A DNA stretch of 8,972 nt from an uncultured Lachnospiraceae bacterium (GCA_937901625.1 CALDIE010000004.1:1-8972), one strand, 5' to 3'. Counted from the first letter of the stretch, positions 1 to 8,006 are shown. Numbers and translations: made by a program. Notes: generated by a model from the letters alone, not told the origin.

Positions 1-1104
1 CCTTCCTTCGTTCTTGGCGGAAGAGGCATGGAAGTTGTGCACGATGACGAGATGATGAGGGTCTATATGAATGCGGCAGTCGGCGTAACACCTGACAGGC
101 CGATTCTCATCGACCGTTTCCTGCACCATGCGACGGAGTGTGAGGCGGACGCTATTTCAGACGGAAAAAACTGCTATGTCCCTGCTGTCATGGAACATAT
201 CGAGCTTGCAGGTATCCACTCCGGTGACTCCGCATGCATTCTGCCTTCTCTCAACCTCACACCTGAACAGGTTGCAACGATCAAGGAATACACAAGAAAA
301 ATCGCAGTCGAGATGCACGTTGTAGGTCTCATGAATATGCAGTATGCGATCGAAAACGGCAAGGTATTTGTCCTGGAGGCAAATCCCCGTGCTTCCCGTA
401 CTGTGCCCCTGGTATCCAAGGTATGCGGCATCCGAATGGTTCCTTTGGCAACCGAGATCATCACTTCCGAACTGACCGGCAGGGAATCTCCTGTAGCGGC
501 ATTAAACGCTACCGAGAGAGTAATCCCTTACTACGGCGTAAAGGAAGCGGTATTCCCCTTCAATATGTTCCAGGAAGTTGACCCGATCCTCGGACCGGAA
601 ATGCGTTCCACCGGTGAGGTACTCGGCATCTCCCGTTCCATGGAAGGTGCCTTCTACAAGGCTGAGGAAGCTGCTTCTTCTGTCCTTCCTTTAAAGGGAA
701 CCGTACTGATCTCCGTTAACCGCAAGGACAAGCCTGATATGTTAAAGGCTGCCAAGAGCCTGCACGAAGCCGGATTCAAGATTATGGCTACCGGCACAAC
801 CTGCGACCTGATCCGTGAGAACGGTATTCCCGCGGAAAAGGTTAACAAGCTCTACGAAGGCAGACCGAATATTCTTGACCACATCACTAACGGGGAGATC
901 CAGTTGATCATCAACTCTCCTGCCGGCAAGGAAAGCGTACACGACGATTCCTACCTGCGTAAGGCTGCCATCAAGGCACGTGTTCCTTACATCACAACAA
1001 TGGCCGCTGCCATTGCTGCAGCAGACGGTATCCGCCACGTCATCAAGCACGGCAGAAGCGATGTACACTCCCTGCAGGCATGGCATAAGGAAATCCACGA
1101 GTAA
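1..1104 (+). CDS. carB: Carbamoyl-phosphate synthase large chain, C-terminal third (5' end outside window)
   Basis: CarB makes carbamoyl phosphate from bicarbonate, ATP and glutamine-derived ammonia in the cytoplasm, feeding pyrimidine and arginine synthesis. The frame is open from base 1 (PSFVLGGRGMEVV...), so the ATG at 28 is internal and not the start. The 367 visible residues align by eye with E. coli CarB from about residue 715 to its C-terminus, so roughly two thirds of the protein lies upstream. Visible parts are the end of the second ATP-grasp domain, with MEHIE..GIHSGDSAC at about residues 64-79 and the metal-binding LEANPRASRTVP at about 125-136 (E and N correspond to E. coli E841/N843). 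Next comes PYYGVKE..FPFN and GPEMRSTGEV, then the MGS-like allosteric domain at about 230-360, with ATGTTCDLI, NKLYEGRPNILD and a conserved end. TAA stop at 1102-1104, followed by a terminator. No disruption is seen. Identity is very secure. Confidence 0.97.
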   Translation, partial: PSFVLGGRGMEVVHDDEMMRVYMNAAVGVTPDRPILIDRFLHHATECEADAISDGKNCYVPAVMEHIELAGIHSGDSACILPSLNLTPEQVATIKEYTRKIAVEMHVVGLMNMQYAIENGKVFVLEANPRASRTVPLVSKVCGIRMVPLATEIITSELTGRESPVAALNATERVIPYYGVKEAVFPFNMFQEVDPILGPEMRSTGEVLGISRSMEGAFYKAEEAASSVLPLKGTVLISVNRKDKPDMLKAAKSLHEAGFKIMATGTTCDLIRENGIPAEKVNKLYEGRPNILDHITNGEIQLIINSPAGKESVHDDSYLRKAAIKARVPYITTMAAAIAAADGIRHVIKHGRSDVHSLQAWHKEIHE

Positions 1105-1134
1105 GGATCAACACTTAGTAATAACAGAAAAAAG

Positions 1135-1169
1135 AAAACCGGAGAGTCGAGTGGCTCCCCGGTTTTTTT
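1135..1169 (+). terminator. Intrinsic terminator after carB, probably bidirectional
   Basis: The stem CCGG-A-GAG (1139-1146) pairs with CTC-C-CCGG (1155-1162) with one A/C mismatch and an 8-base loop. It is extended by AAAA (1135-1138) against the T7 run at 1163-1169. It starts 30 bases past the carB stop. Read on the minus strand, the same hairpin is followed by a T-rich run (complement of 1128-1138), so it can also end the convergent transcript that finishes at 1229. A single element shared by two convergent genes is the simplest reading. Confidence 0.85.
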
Positions 1170-1228
1170 ATTTGCGTTTCGGATCGTTCGTCCCGATTCA
1201 TCCGTCCTTCTCTGCACCGGCGTCGGTC

Positions 1229-4200
1229 TCAGTCTTCTCTCTCCGAATGATCTTGCGCAGGTGCTTCTGTCTCCATTTCTGTCTCTTTTTTTGTTTCTGT
1301 CTCTGTTTTTGTTTCGGATTTGGTTTCCGCCTTCTTGCTTTTTCTCTTCCTTTTGGTATTAACCATAATAACTCCAAGCACGATCACCACCAGCGTCGTA
1401 ACAACAACGAGTGCATACACCACTGTCGTTCCGTCTTTCCCCTCCGCTATACAGTAGATTCCGCTGATGCCGTTCATGCTGACTTCCGCATAGGCACCCC
1501 TGACCAGGTATTCCGTTTGCTGCCAGTTGCTCCCGTCGTATACATACACTTCATACTCGTCGCTTACAGGTGCGTACAGACGCAGGGTAAGCACATCCGT
1601 TTCGGACTTTCCGCTGTCGACCAACTCCACCTTATAGATGATTTCTTTCGTCGTATCATTGATCTCCTCACAAAACGAAGGCGTATCTGTAACCGTTACA
1701 TGTAAAACAGCACCGTCATCAAAGGTATCACTCAAGTATCCGTTGGCTTTTTCACTTACGATAAAGGCTTCCGCCACCTCATCCGGGATCGTCGTCTCCT
1801 CTTTTCCGGAAAAGAGACCCGTGATCATTTCGAGCAGTCCCTTGTTCTCTTCCTCTCCGGTATATTCAGTAGTCTCCACACTTTCAAGGGTTCGTATGAT
1901 CTCGACATACTCCGCCTCCAGGACCATGTTGCTCTCCAGTGTCTGATCGGAAGGTACCTCCGGCCATACAGCGTAGTATCCGTCTTTTTCCGGAATATCC
2001 GGATAGACCAACGCCGATAAACGCTCACCGTAGTCGAGCTGCTGTTCTCCCAAAATCTCATCTTCCGTTTTAAACGTCACCGTCAGATGGCGGAAATCCC
2101 CCGGAAGTTCATCCAGTCTTAAAATTTCGGCATAACTGATGCGTTCCGCCACGCCCGCATAGCTGATACCGTCTATTCCTTCTCCCGTCTCGCCGACAAA
2201 ATAATTGTCCGATACGGAGGCCAAATGCGGAAGGTTGGATTCCTCCTCCTTCGATACACCTCCTGCGATCATACCGTTCTTTCCGTCTGTGGCATCTATG
2301 ATCGGCATGGAGTAACATCCGCTGACTGTTGTGCCAAATCCCGTCACGCCGCCCACATACTCAGCGCCGGATATGGAGCACAATACGTAGCAGTTTCGAA
2401 CGATCGACAGGGATTCTCCGGCTACTCCGCCAACATAGTTGCCACCATCACTTTCCACGTAACCGTATGCCCCGCAGTCGTTTACGGTTCCATGTTTCAT
2501 ATAACCGACGATCCCTCCAACGCCGTCTCCCTTTGCGGAGATAAAGCCGCGGTTATCACAATCCGTGATGATATTCTGTGTTGTATAAGTAGCGCCAAAA
2601 TAGAATTCCACTTTTCCGGCCGCATTTTCTTCCGGATCATCCGTATCGATGGACATAGATCCCGCAATCCCGCCCACGTTGATGTTTCCTCGGATGATTC
2701 CACGGTTAACGCAGGTATTTACCTTTCCCAGCAAAGCATTTTGGATATCCTCCTCCGATACGTCCTCGTAAACATATTCCGTACCGTTTTCCTCGATATG
2801 TTCCGCCGTATCCTGCATATGCTGCGCGATCTTTAACACCTGGTCATTGATCTCACGCAGATCATCGTTGATCGTTTGCGTATAAGCTTCGGCATCCGTG
2901 TTGATCGCGGAGAGTGTATCGATCATCGATTTAAGCGTACTGCTAAGATTGTCGACGTTTGTGCTCCATATGCTGTCGATTCCTATCAGCCGCAGTGCTT
3001 CCTTATCCTGCAGATAATCTAAGATTCCATCAAATCCGTTTTGCGCTGCTTTTGCCTCCGAGATCAAGGTCTGCGTATGCTGCAGCATCTTATCTCCGTC
3101 GGTTTTGATATTCCGCGCTGCCTGCTCGGTGTATTTTCCGTATATACTTACCACAGTAGAAAGGTTCGAGATGACCTTCGATGCAGTCGATGTCGCATCC
3201 GCAAGTTCCGAGGCCAGCTCTGCTGCCAGCGTCAGGATTTCCTCTCTCTTACTCTCATCCGGGATCCGGATTTCCGCATCATTTCCGGAAACCAGTTTTC
3301 CCAGTTCTTCCGAAGTATTCTTTATCTGCGTTGCCTGGTTGTTTAATACATCGGCATCCTTATTGATCTCCTCAACCGCATTTTTTACCTGCTGCCGTTC
3401 TCCGTCCGGTATGCTGTCCGGCACATCAATATCGGTATTTAATTTCTGCAGATCCACCGTGATATCATAGAGACTGTCCAACATGGAATTGACATGGTCA
3501 GAGACCTGTGGCAGGCGGTCGATCACTTCATCTACTCTCTCGAGACCGTCGTTAAGAACATCGATGTTTTCGTTGGCAAAGTTTTCCGCCTGATCCTCCA
3601 TCGTCTCACAGATAGAGAGCGTTGTCCCGGACTGGTTTTCGAGGCGTCTCATATCATCTGACAGCATCCCATTGCCTCGGTCAAAATCATCTAAAAGATT
3701 ATCGATCTGGTCGTGTAAAGTGCGGATATCATCCATGATGGAACTCTTCTCGTTGCTTTCAAGATAAGGTTCCATCTGGCCGACAATACCGCCGACATCC
3801 TTACGTCCGTTGACCTGTCCATAATTGTTGCAATACGAGATCCTTCCGCTCTGTCTTCCTGCGATTCCGCCGACATTGTAGCCTGTATGAGCGTATCCTA
3901 CCGTTCCTTCATTATTACAACGGCTGATGATACCGACACTTAATCCCGCGATACCGCCGGTATCCACACCGCTTAAAACCCTCACATTCGTGATGTCTCC
4001 GGATAATTCCGATAAGAAGTTATCCCCCATCTCATCATCCGTTTCCACCCATTCCCTGCTCTCATTAATGGCACCGTAATTCTTGCAGGAGCTGATCACG
4101 CCGTAATTCTTTCCGGCAATTCCCCCCGTATAATAATATCCGAGGATGTTGCCGCTGTTAGAACATCCGACCAGCCGACCTGATGACTCATTGACTCCAC

Positions 4201-4702
4201 AGATTCCTCCGGTTACGCTCTTACCTTCCACATGTCCTTCAAAGCCGCTGCTTTTGATCAAACCTTCGTTGATCCCACAGAGTCCGCCCGTGATCTGCTG
4301 ATCTCCCTTTGCAACGATATACCCCTTGATCGTCAGATCTTCCACCACCGCATCCGGTCCGATGTAGCGGAAAAATCCCGTCACGTAACCGTCACCGCTG
4401 TATGTGTATCCTGTGATCGAATGGCCGCCTCCTTCAAAACGACCGTTAAAATAGGGAATGTTTTCAAATCCGCTTCCCGCCAGATTGATATTTTCCGTCA
4501 GTACAACCGTTATCCCTTCCGAGCGGCTGTCAAGGCCGCACTCTTTCGCAAGAGTGATCAGATCTTCCGCTCTCGATATCTCGATCCTTTCCCCTTCCGA
4601 TGCCTGCGTCGGGATGTATGGCACTATCGCCAAACATATGATCATAAGAGTAAGGAGTAGAGCAACTTCACTTCTTTTATCGTTCAGACGATCATTCATC
4701 AT
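1229..4702 (-). CDS. Large exported GLUG-repeat surface protein with helical insert and C-terminal membrane anchor
   Basis: 1157-residue protein, function unknown. In order: a signal sequence (hydrophobic about 13-30, cleavage likely near the ASEGE at 34-38); a beta-rich N-terminal segment; GLUG repeats (TGGICGVN, TGGIAGKN, TGGIAGLS, VGGIAGRQ, VGGIVGQM) at about 138-312; a helical, coiled-coil-like domain at about 317-640; a second GLUG block at about 664-800 (VGGIAGSM, VGGIVGYM, VGGVAGES, VGGVTGFG); an InlB B-repeat-like domain at about 872-932 (VTF..., YGERL, GYYAVW, LEAEY); a beta-rich juxtamembrane part; a membrane helix at about 1093-1114; KRKRKSKK; and a Glu/Thr/Lys-rich tail. This topology puts nearly all of it outside the cell (inference). 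Two ATGs lie in a row at 4702 and 4699; the first is preferred because AGGAGG sits 9 bases upstream. It overlaps the MMPL gene by 11 bases, implying coupled translation and a shared role. No LPXTG motif is seen. GLUG repeats are known from bacterial surface proteins; the role here is inferred. Confidence 0.93.
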   Translation of the reverse strand: MMNDRLNDKRSEVALLLTLMIICLAIVPYIPTQASEGERIEISRAEDLITLAKECGLDSRSEGITVVLTENINLAGSGFENIPYFNGRFEGGGHSITGYTYSGDGYVTGFFRYIGPDAVVEDLTIKGYIVAKGDQQITGGLCGINEGLIKSSGFEGHVEGKSVTGGICGVNESSGRLVGCSNSGNILGYYYTGGIAGKNYGVISSCKNYGAINESREWVETDDEMGDNFLSELSGDITNVRVLSGVDTGGIAGLSVGIISRCNNEGTVGYAHTGYNVGGIAGRQSGRISYCNNYGQVNGRKDVGGIVGQMEPYLESNEKSSIMDDIRTLHDQIDNLLDDFDRGNGMLSDDMRRLENQSGTTLSICETMEDQAENFANENIDVLNDGLERVDEVIDRLPQVSDHVNSMLDSLYDITVDLQKLNTDIDVPDSIPDGERQQVKNAVEEINKDADVLNNQATQIKNTSEELGKLVSGNDAEIRIPDESKREEILTLAAELASELADATSTASKVISNLSTVVSIYGKYTEQAARNIKTDGDKMLQHTQTLISEAKAAQNGFDGILDYLQDKEALRLIGIDSIWSTNVDNLSSTLKSMIDTLSAINTDAEAYTQTINDDLREINDQVLKIAQHMQDTAEHIEENGTEYVYEDVSEEDIQNALLGKVNTCVNRGIIRGNINVGGIAGSMSIDTDDPEENAAGKVEFYFGATYTTQNIITDCDNRGFISAKGDGVGGIVGYMKHGTVNDCGAYGYVESDGGNYVGGVAGESLSIVRNCYVLCSISGAEYVGGVTGFGTTVSGCYSMPIIDATDGKNGMIAGGVSKEEESNLPHLASVSDNYFVGETGEGIDGISYAGVAERISYAEILRLDELPGDFRHLTVTFKTEDEILGEQQLDYGERLSALVYPDIPEKDGYYAVWPEVPSDQTLESNMVLEAEYVEIIRTLESVETTEYTGEEENKGLLEMITGLFSGKEETTIPDEVAEAFIVSEKANGYLSDTFDDGAVLHVTVTDTPSFCEEINDTTKEIIYKVELVDSGKSETDVLTLRLYAPVSDEYEVYVYDGSNWQQTEYLVRGAYAEVSMNGISGIYCIAEGKDGTTVVYALVVVTTLVVIVLGVIMVNTKRKRKSKKAETKSETKTETETKKETEMETEAPAQDHSERED
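1265..1330 (-). repeat. Low-complexity Glu/Thr/Lys-coding simple repeat
   Basis: This stretch encodes a tail with alternating ET, KT and KE units (for example KTETETKKETEMETE) as degenerate runs of the plus-strand hexamer-like unit TCTGTT/TCTGTC. It lies directly after the basic anchor of the GLUG protein, so on the predicted topology it is cytoplasmic. The repeat is imperfect at DNA level, so it may vary in length between strains but is not a clean phase-variation tract. Confidence 0.6.
2783..3754 (-). other. Helical coiled-coil-like domain inserted in the GLUG solenoid
   Basis: Residues about 317-640 of the GLUG protein are rich in L, I, D, E, Q, N and S, with leucine/isoleucine spacing typical of long amphipathic helices (LHDQIDNLLDDF, VDEVIDRLPQVSDHVNSMLD, TLKSMIDTLSAI). 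Prolines near 397, 428, 432 and 481 would break it into several helices. It starts straight after the repeat VGGIVGQMEPYLE and ends before ALLGKVNTCVNRGII, where GLUG repeats resume, so it reads as an insert into one solenoid. It resembles in character the extracytoplasmic helical regions of YhgE/Pip-type proteins or membrane-fusion proteins; homology cannot be shown by eye. Confidence 0.7.
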
Positions 4703-7223
4703 TTTCGTTTCCCTCCTGTTCTCTTTCTTCGATCAAGAGAGGATCGCCATCTTCAAAATTATCTTTTTCCATCCTGGTCATCTTACCGAGCGTAACCAGA
4801 GCATTGACTTCTCCCTTGACAACGGCATGCATCTCGCCTACTACCATTCCGTTGATCTGACCGCGGACCATACCGTCCACCCTCATCAGACCGTTACCGT
4901 GATCAAGTTTAAGCGGAACGGATACCTTGAAGCTGGTGCGATCGATCACTTTTTCACCGATCAATAAAATCTGCGGCAAAACGAACATAACCAGGAATAT
5001 GGAGATCAGGGTACCTCTGCATAGGCTCTGACCGATACCGCAGATGGCGGCATCCGAAGAGAGTTTGCCGATGAAGTATCCGGCCAGCACCATCATGGAT
5101 CCGGATGTAAGGATCGTCGGGAAAGCAAAGTTCAGCGTCTCGATGATCGCCTCCTGCTTGGGCATCCGTTCCTTTAATTCCATGTAACGTCCGGAGATAA
5201 CGATGGCGTAGTCGATATTTGCACCCATCTGTATGGAACTGACGATCAGATATCCCATAAAGAACAGATTGGAATGAGTGACCGCAGGAATCGCGAAGTT
5301 GGTCCAGATGGCACCCTGGATAACCGCGATCAACAGAACCGGCATACCGGCCGACATAAATGTAAACAACAGGACAGTCAATACCGCCATGATGGACACA
5401 ACTCCGACCACCAGATTATCCACCTCAAACGTCTTTTTTAAGTCATACTGGCTGGTGGATTCTCCGGCCACCAGAACGTCATCTCCGTAATACCTGCCGG
5501 CAATATCATGCATCTCATCCAAAAACCCAAAGGTCTCATCCCCTTCTTCAGGCAGCGTCAGATACACCAGCATTCGGCTGTAATTCTCGCCTTCAAGCTG
5601 ATCCCTTGCTAAAAGCATCTTGTCGTGGGCATCGGAAAGTGTATCATACAGATCGTCATCCAATGTCACATACCCTTCCTCTACCTCGTCATACAGAAAC
5701 ATGAACATATCGATCAGGGGTACGCTGTAGGAGGAAAGTCCGTTTACGATCTTTGCGTAATTTTCATCATCCACCGCGTAGGCCATATAAAGGACTTCCG
5801 CCACCTCATAGTCCAGATCGGTTAACTCCGCAAACTCTCGTATGGTCAGACGGTCAGTCAACGTGTATCCGTCCATCGCTTCCGTATTAGCAAGTCCCTG
5901 CACATAATCCACCTCCGGGCGAGTTTCCAGTTCCGCAATGAGTTTCTTTTCTTTTTCGTAATCACCCGACGGAACGATCAGCGCCACAAAATTGCTTTCG
6001 CCGAAGCTTTCCGTGATCATCTCGTCCGCGATCTGAACCTCGTTCTTTATCGGTACTTCCACCTTGGAGTAGCCGTACACGTACGGACAGGCCTTCTGGA
6101 AATGGTACGCAAACACGATCAAAAAAACAAACAGGATCGGCACGATGTGCCTGGTCTTGTAATCAAGTTTTCCTATAAAAGAGATCTTCGGTATGAAACT
6201 CTTATGTCTGGTATTGTCCATCGCCTTGCCGAAAAGCATGATCAATCCGGGCATCAGCAGGAACACGGACAGGAGGCTGAAAAAGATGGCTTTGATAAGA
6301 CAGATTGCCATATCACTTCCTATACCGAACTGCATGAACATCATGGCGATCAAACCACCGATCGTGGTCAATGAACTCGAAGAGATCTCCGGTATCGCTT
6401 TGCTAAGCGCCACAATGTTAGCTTCCCGGATCGGAAGCGTCTCGTGTTCCTCTTTGTACCGGTTACAAAAGATGATGGCATAGTCGATGGAAAGTGCCAA
6501 TTGCAAAACGATGGTTACCGAATCGGATACAAAGGAGATCGTCCCCAACAGGTAGTTGGTACCGGTCGAAATCAGAGCCGAAGCACCGAAGGTTAAAAGC
6601 AGCACGGGTACTTCCGCGTATGTTTGCGAAGTAAGGATCAGCACCGTTAAAACGATCACCACTACGATTGCGCTGACTGTCTGCATTTCCTCGGCAATCT
6701 GTTTCGCGCTTGCATCACCCATGGATGTGGAAACATAGATATCGTAGTCGGACATCAGGCTTTCGATCTCCGCTAACGACTCCAAAGCCCGCTCGTCCTC
6801 TTCGTCATAGATGAAGGTAACGTCATAAAGAGCCGAGAAATTGTTGTAGTGCTCTGCGCTGCTGTCAAAGCTAAAAAGAGATACATCGTCCCTGCTCTCA
6901 ATCTCATCCGCAATCTGCTTCGCCTTGTCATAGGTGATATTACTCACCATGATCTTCGCGGTTCCGTACGTGATAAACTCTTTCTGCATACGTTCCAGGG
7001 CAATACTGGTCTCCGCGTCATCCGGCAGATAGGCCGCCAGATCGTTTTCTACTTTAACCCATCTTGCAGCGATCACGCTGAAGATGATCGCGATTCCGAA
7101 CAAAAGAAAAAAGAGGTTACGGCGGTCTACGATAAATGTAGCCACTTTCACCATCACATTGTTGTCCTTCTTCTTGGTTGTTTCATCTTTGTTCAGGATT
7201 TCTTCTTCTTCCACTGAACTCAT
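4692..7223 (-). CDS. MMPL-family (RND superfamily) membrane exporter
   Basis: 843-residue proton-driven exporter of the MMPL branch of RND transporters, whose characterised members move lipids or other hydrophobic molecules; the substrate here is unknown. It has the two-fold RND layout: TM1 about 36-54, extracytoplasmic domain 1 about 55-183, a five-helix bundle about 184-333, TM7 about 358-374, extracytoplasmic domain 2 about 375-601, five helices about 602-757, and a cytoplasmic tail 758-843. The paired proton-relay residues of this family are intact: LSIDYAIIF (D247, Y248) in TM4 and ANIDYAIVISGRY (D671, Y672) in TM10. The start at 7223 has AAAGGG 8 bases upstream. It follows the YwlG-type gene after 160 bases and overlaps the GLUG gene by 11 bases. 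No membrane-fusion or outer-membrane partner is visible, as expected for a single-membrane cell. The tail carries an octad repeat, listed separately. Family call very sure, substrate not. Confidence 0.95.
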   Translation of the reverse strand: MSSVEEEEILNKDETTKKKDNNVMVKVATFIVDRRNLFFLLFGIAIIFSVIAARWVKVENDLAAYLPDDAETSIALERMQKEFITYGTAKIMVSNITYDKAKQIADEIESRDDVSLFSFDSSAEHYNNFSALYDVTFIYDEEDERALESLAEIESLMSDYDIYVSTSMGDASAKQIAEEMQTVSAIVVVIVLTVLILTSQTYAEVPVLLLTFGASALISTGTNYLLGTISFVSDSVTIVLQLALSIDYAIIFCNRYKEEHETLPIREANIVALSKAIPEISSSSLTTIGGLIAMMFMQFGIGSDMAICLIKAIFFSLLSVFLLMPGLIMLFGKAMDNTRHKSFIPKISFIGKLDYKTRHIVPILFVFLIVFAYHFQKACPYVYGYSKVEVPIKNEVQIADEMITESFGESNFVALIVPSGDYEKEKKLIAELETRPEVDYVQGLANTEAMDGYTLTDRLTIREFAELTDLDYEVAEVLYMAYAVDDENYAKIVNGLSSYSVPLIDMFMFLYDEVEEGYVTLDDDLYDTLSDAHDKMLLARDQLEGENYSRMLVYLTLPEEGDETFGFLDEMHDIAGRYYGDDVLVAGESTSQYDLKKTFEVDNLVVGVVSIMAVLTVLLFTFMSAGMPVLLIAVIQGAIWTNFAIPAVTHSNLFFMGYLIVSSIQMGANIDYAIVISGRYMELKERMPKQEAIIETLNFAFPTILTSGSMMVLAGYFIGKLSSDAAICGIGQSLCRGTLISIFLVMFVLPQILLIGEKVIDRTSFKVSVPLKLDHGNGLMRVDGMVRGQINGMVVGEMHAVVKGEVNALVTLGKMTRMEKDNFEDGDPLLIEEREQEGNENDE
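4712..4717 (-). promoter_or_regulatory. Shine-Dalgarno of the GLUG gene, inside the MMPL gene
   Basis: The minus strand reads AGGAGG, then 9 bases, then ATG at 4702. It lies within the last codons of the MMPL gene (the Q-E-G region of its tail). It supports the start at 4702 over the adjacent in-frame ATG at 4699 (12 bases away), and makes translational coupling between the two genes likely. Confidence 0.85.
4782..4877 (-). repeat. Four 8-residue repeats in the MMPL cytoplasmic tail
   Basis: Residues 783-814 align as DGMVRGQI / NGMVVGEM / HAVVKGEV / NALVTLGK. The pattern is small residue (G or A) at position 2, V at position 4, G at position 6 in three copies, and an aliphatic residue at position 8 in three copies. 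Such short glycine/hydrophobic octads resemble rungs of bactofilin-like beta-helices. They lie after the last membrane helix, so they should face the cytoplasm. The structural reading is inference; the periodicity is directly visible. Confidence 0.65.
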
Positions 7224-7383
7224 TTTTTCATCCCTTTCCGGAGGGTGATCCTGTCAGATCCTCTTTTCCATTCAATTTACCATGCAAGACAGTATACGCC
7301 CCTTTTCTCAAATATAACTCAACAAGGAGCATTTTTTGCGTGTTGCCGGTCCCCCCTCCCGGGCAGCCTACAGGAAAGCATCC

Positions 7384-7962
7384 TTACATATACTTTGCCC
7401 GTTCCCCGCCGATATATTTAAGTCTGGTTCTTGCGCAGACCACATGTGCCGCGCCGACACTCTTAACGGTAATACGAACCGGCACCGCTACGTCCCTGAG
7501 ATGCATACCGATCAACGTATCCCCCAGGTCGATTCCCAACTCCGCCTGAATATGCTCCACAGCAACCGCCCCCTCGAGCAGGCTGTAGGCCGCCGTAGCA
7601 AAGGATCCTCCGGCCTTTAACTGCGGTACCACATTGACCATCGTAAGACCTCTTTCTTTTGCCACCTTCTTTTCCACGATGATCGCCCGGTTTAAATGTT
7701 CGCAGCACTGTGCCGCCACATGGATCTTATGCTCATCACAGGCTTCTTTGATACCGAGAAATAAAGCCTCTCCAAGCTGCTTTGAGGAAAAAGTCCCGAT
7801 CCTCTGGCCGGCCACTTCACTGGTGGAGCATCCGACTACAAGCACATCACCTTCTTCCGGCTTTGCGATCTCTATCAACTCCAAGGCCGCTTCCTTTGCT
7901 TCTTTTTTGATCTTCTCGATCTCCTCCGCGGAGATTTCCGAATGATTGATATGATCTTCCAT
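7384..7962 (-). CDS. ywlG: YwlG/UPF0340 (TIGR01440) family protein
   Basis: 192-residue soluble protein matching the Firmicutes family typified by Bacillus subtilis YwlG, full length for the family. Recognised segments are VVGCSTSEVAGQRIG (42-56), AAQCCEHLNRAI (83-94), VPQLKAGGSFATAA (112-125) and GMHLRDVAVPVR (152-163). A polar, charged helix (8-35) leads the protein; no signal peptide or membrane segment is seen. The biochemical role is not established as far as I know, so none is assigned. The start at 7962 has AAGGGTGG a few bases upstream (AGGG to ATG spacing 7). The gene follows the ABC permease by 92 bases with no convincing terminator between, so read-through is possible, but a functional link is not evident. 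The family call rests on remembered family motifs. Confidence 0.88.
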   Translation of the reverse strand: MEDHINHSEISAEEIEKIKKEAKEAALELIEIAKPEEGDVLVVGCSTSEVAGQRIGTFSSKQLGEALFLGIKEACDEHKIHVAAQCCEHLNRAIIVEKKVAKERGLTMVNVVPQLKAGGSFATAAYSLLEGAVAVEHIQAELGIDLGDTLIGMHLRDVAVPVRITVKSVGAAHVVCARTRLKYIGGERAKYM

Positions 7963-7989
7963 AGTACCACCCTTCTTTATGTCTCAGGT

Positions 7990-8006
7990 AGTGTCAGATC
8001 GACACT
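7990..8006. repeat. Short perfect inverted repeat upstream of the YwlG-type gene
   Basis: AGTGTC-N5-GACACT is a perfect 6-base inverted repeat centred about 35 bases upstream of the ATG at 7962. No T-run follows on either strand, so it is not an intrinsic terminator. It could be a regulator operator or a leader hairpin near the ribosome site. It does not match a Fur, Zur or MntR box that I recognise. Confidence 0.4.

Noticed and set aside
28..1104. ATG at 28 as the start of carB
   Set aside because: The frame is open from base 1 and the residues before the ATG (PSFVLGGRG) belong to the CarB ATP-grasp domain, so the gene is cut by the window edge.
980..1705. 241-codon plus-strand open frame covering the carB end and the intergenic terminator
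   Set aside because: It lies out of frame over carB, crosses the terminator, and then runs antisense to the GLUG gene. The translation is low complexity (runs of F, C and R) with no family resemblance.
2225..2836. 203-codon plus-strand open frame inside the GLUG gene
   Set aside because: Antisense shadow of the repeat-coding region; the minus-strand frame has clear repeats and domains, and this one has none.
7220..7231. Three-codon ORF (ATG AAA AAA TGA) overlapping the MMPL start by ATGA
   Set aside because: Such a short frame arises easily in this A-rich ribosome-site region. There is no separate evidence for leader translation.
7291..7322. Possible promoter for the MMPL gene: TATACT (7291-7296) with TTGAGT (7317-7322) on the minus strand
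   Set aside because: The spacer is 20 bases, too long for a normal sigma-A promoter, and no extended -10 TG is present.
7343..7364. GC-rich hairpin (TGC-C-CGG / CCG-GCA with a G-rich loop) after the YwlG-type gene as a terminator
   Set aside because: The stem is short and bulged and no T-run follows on the minus strand; its single G-rich tract is also not enough to call a quadruplex.
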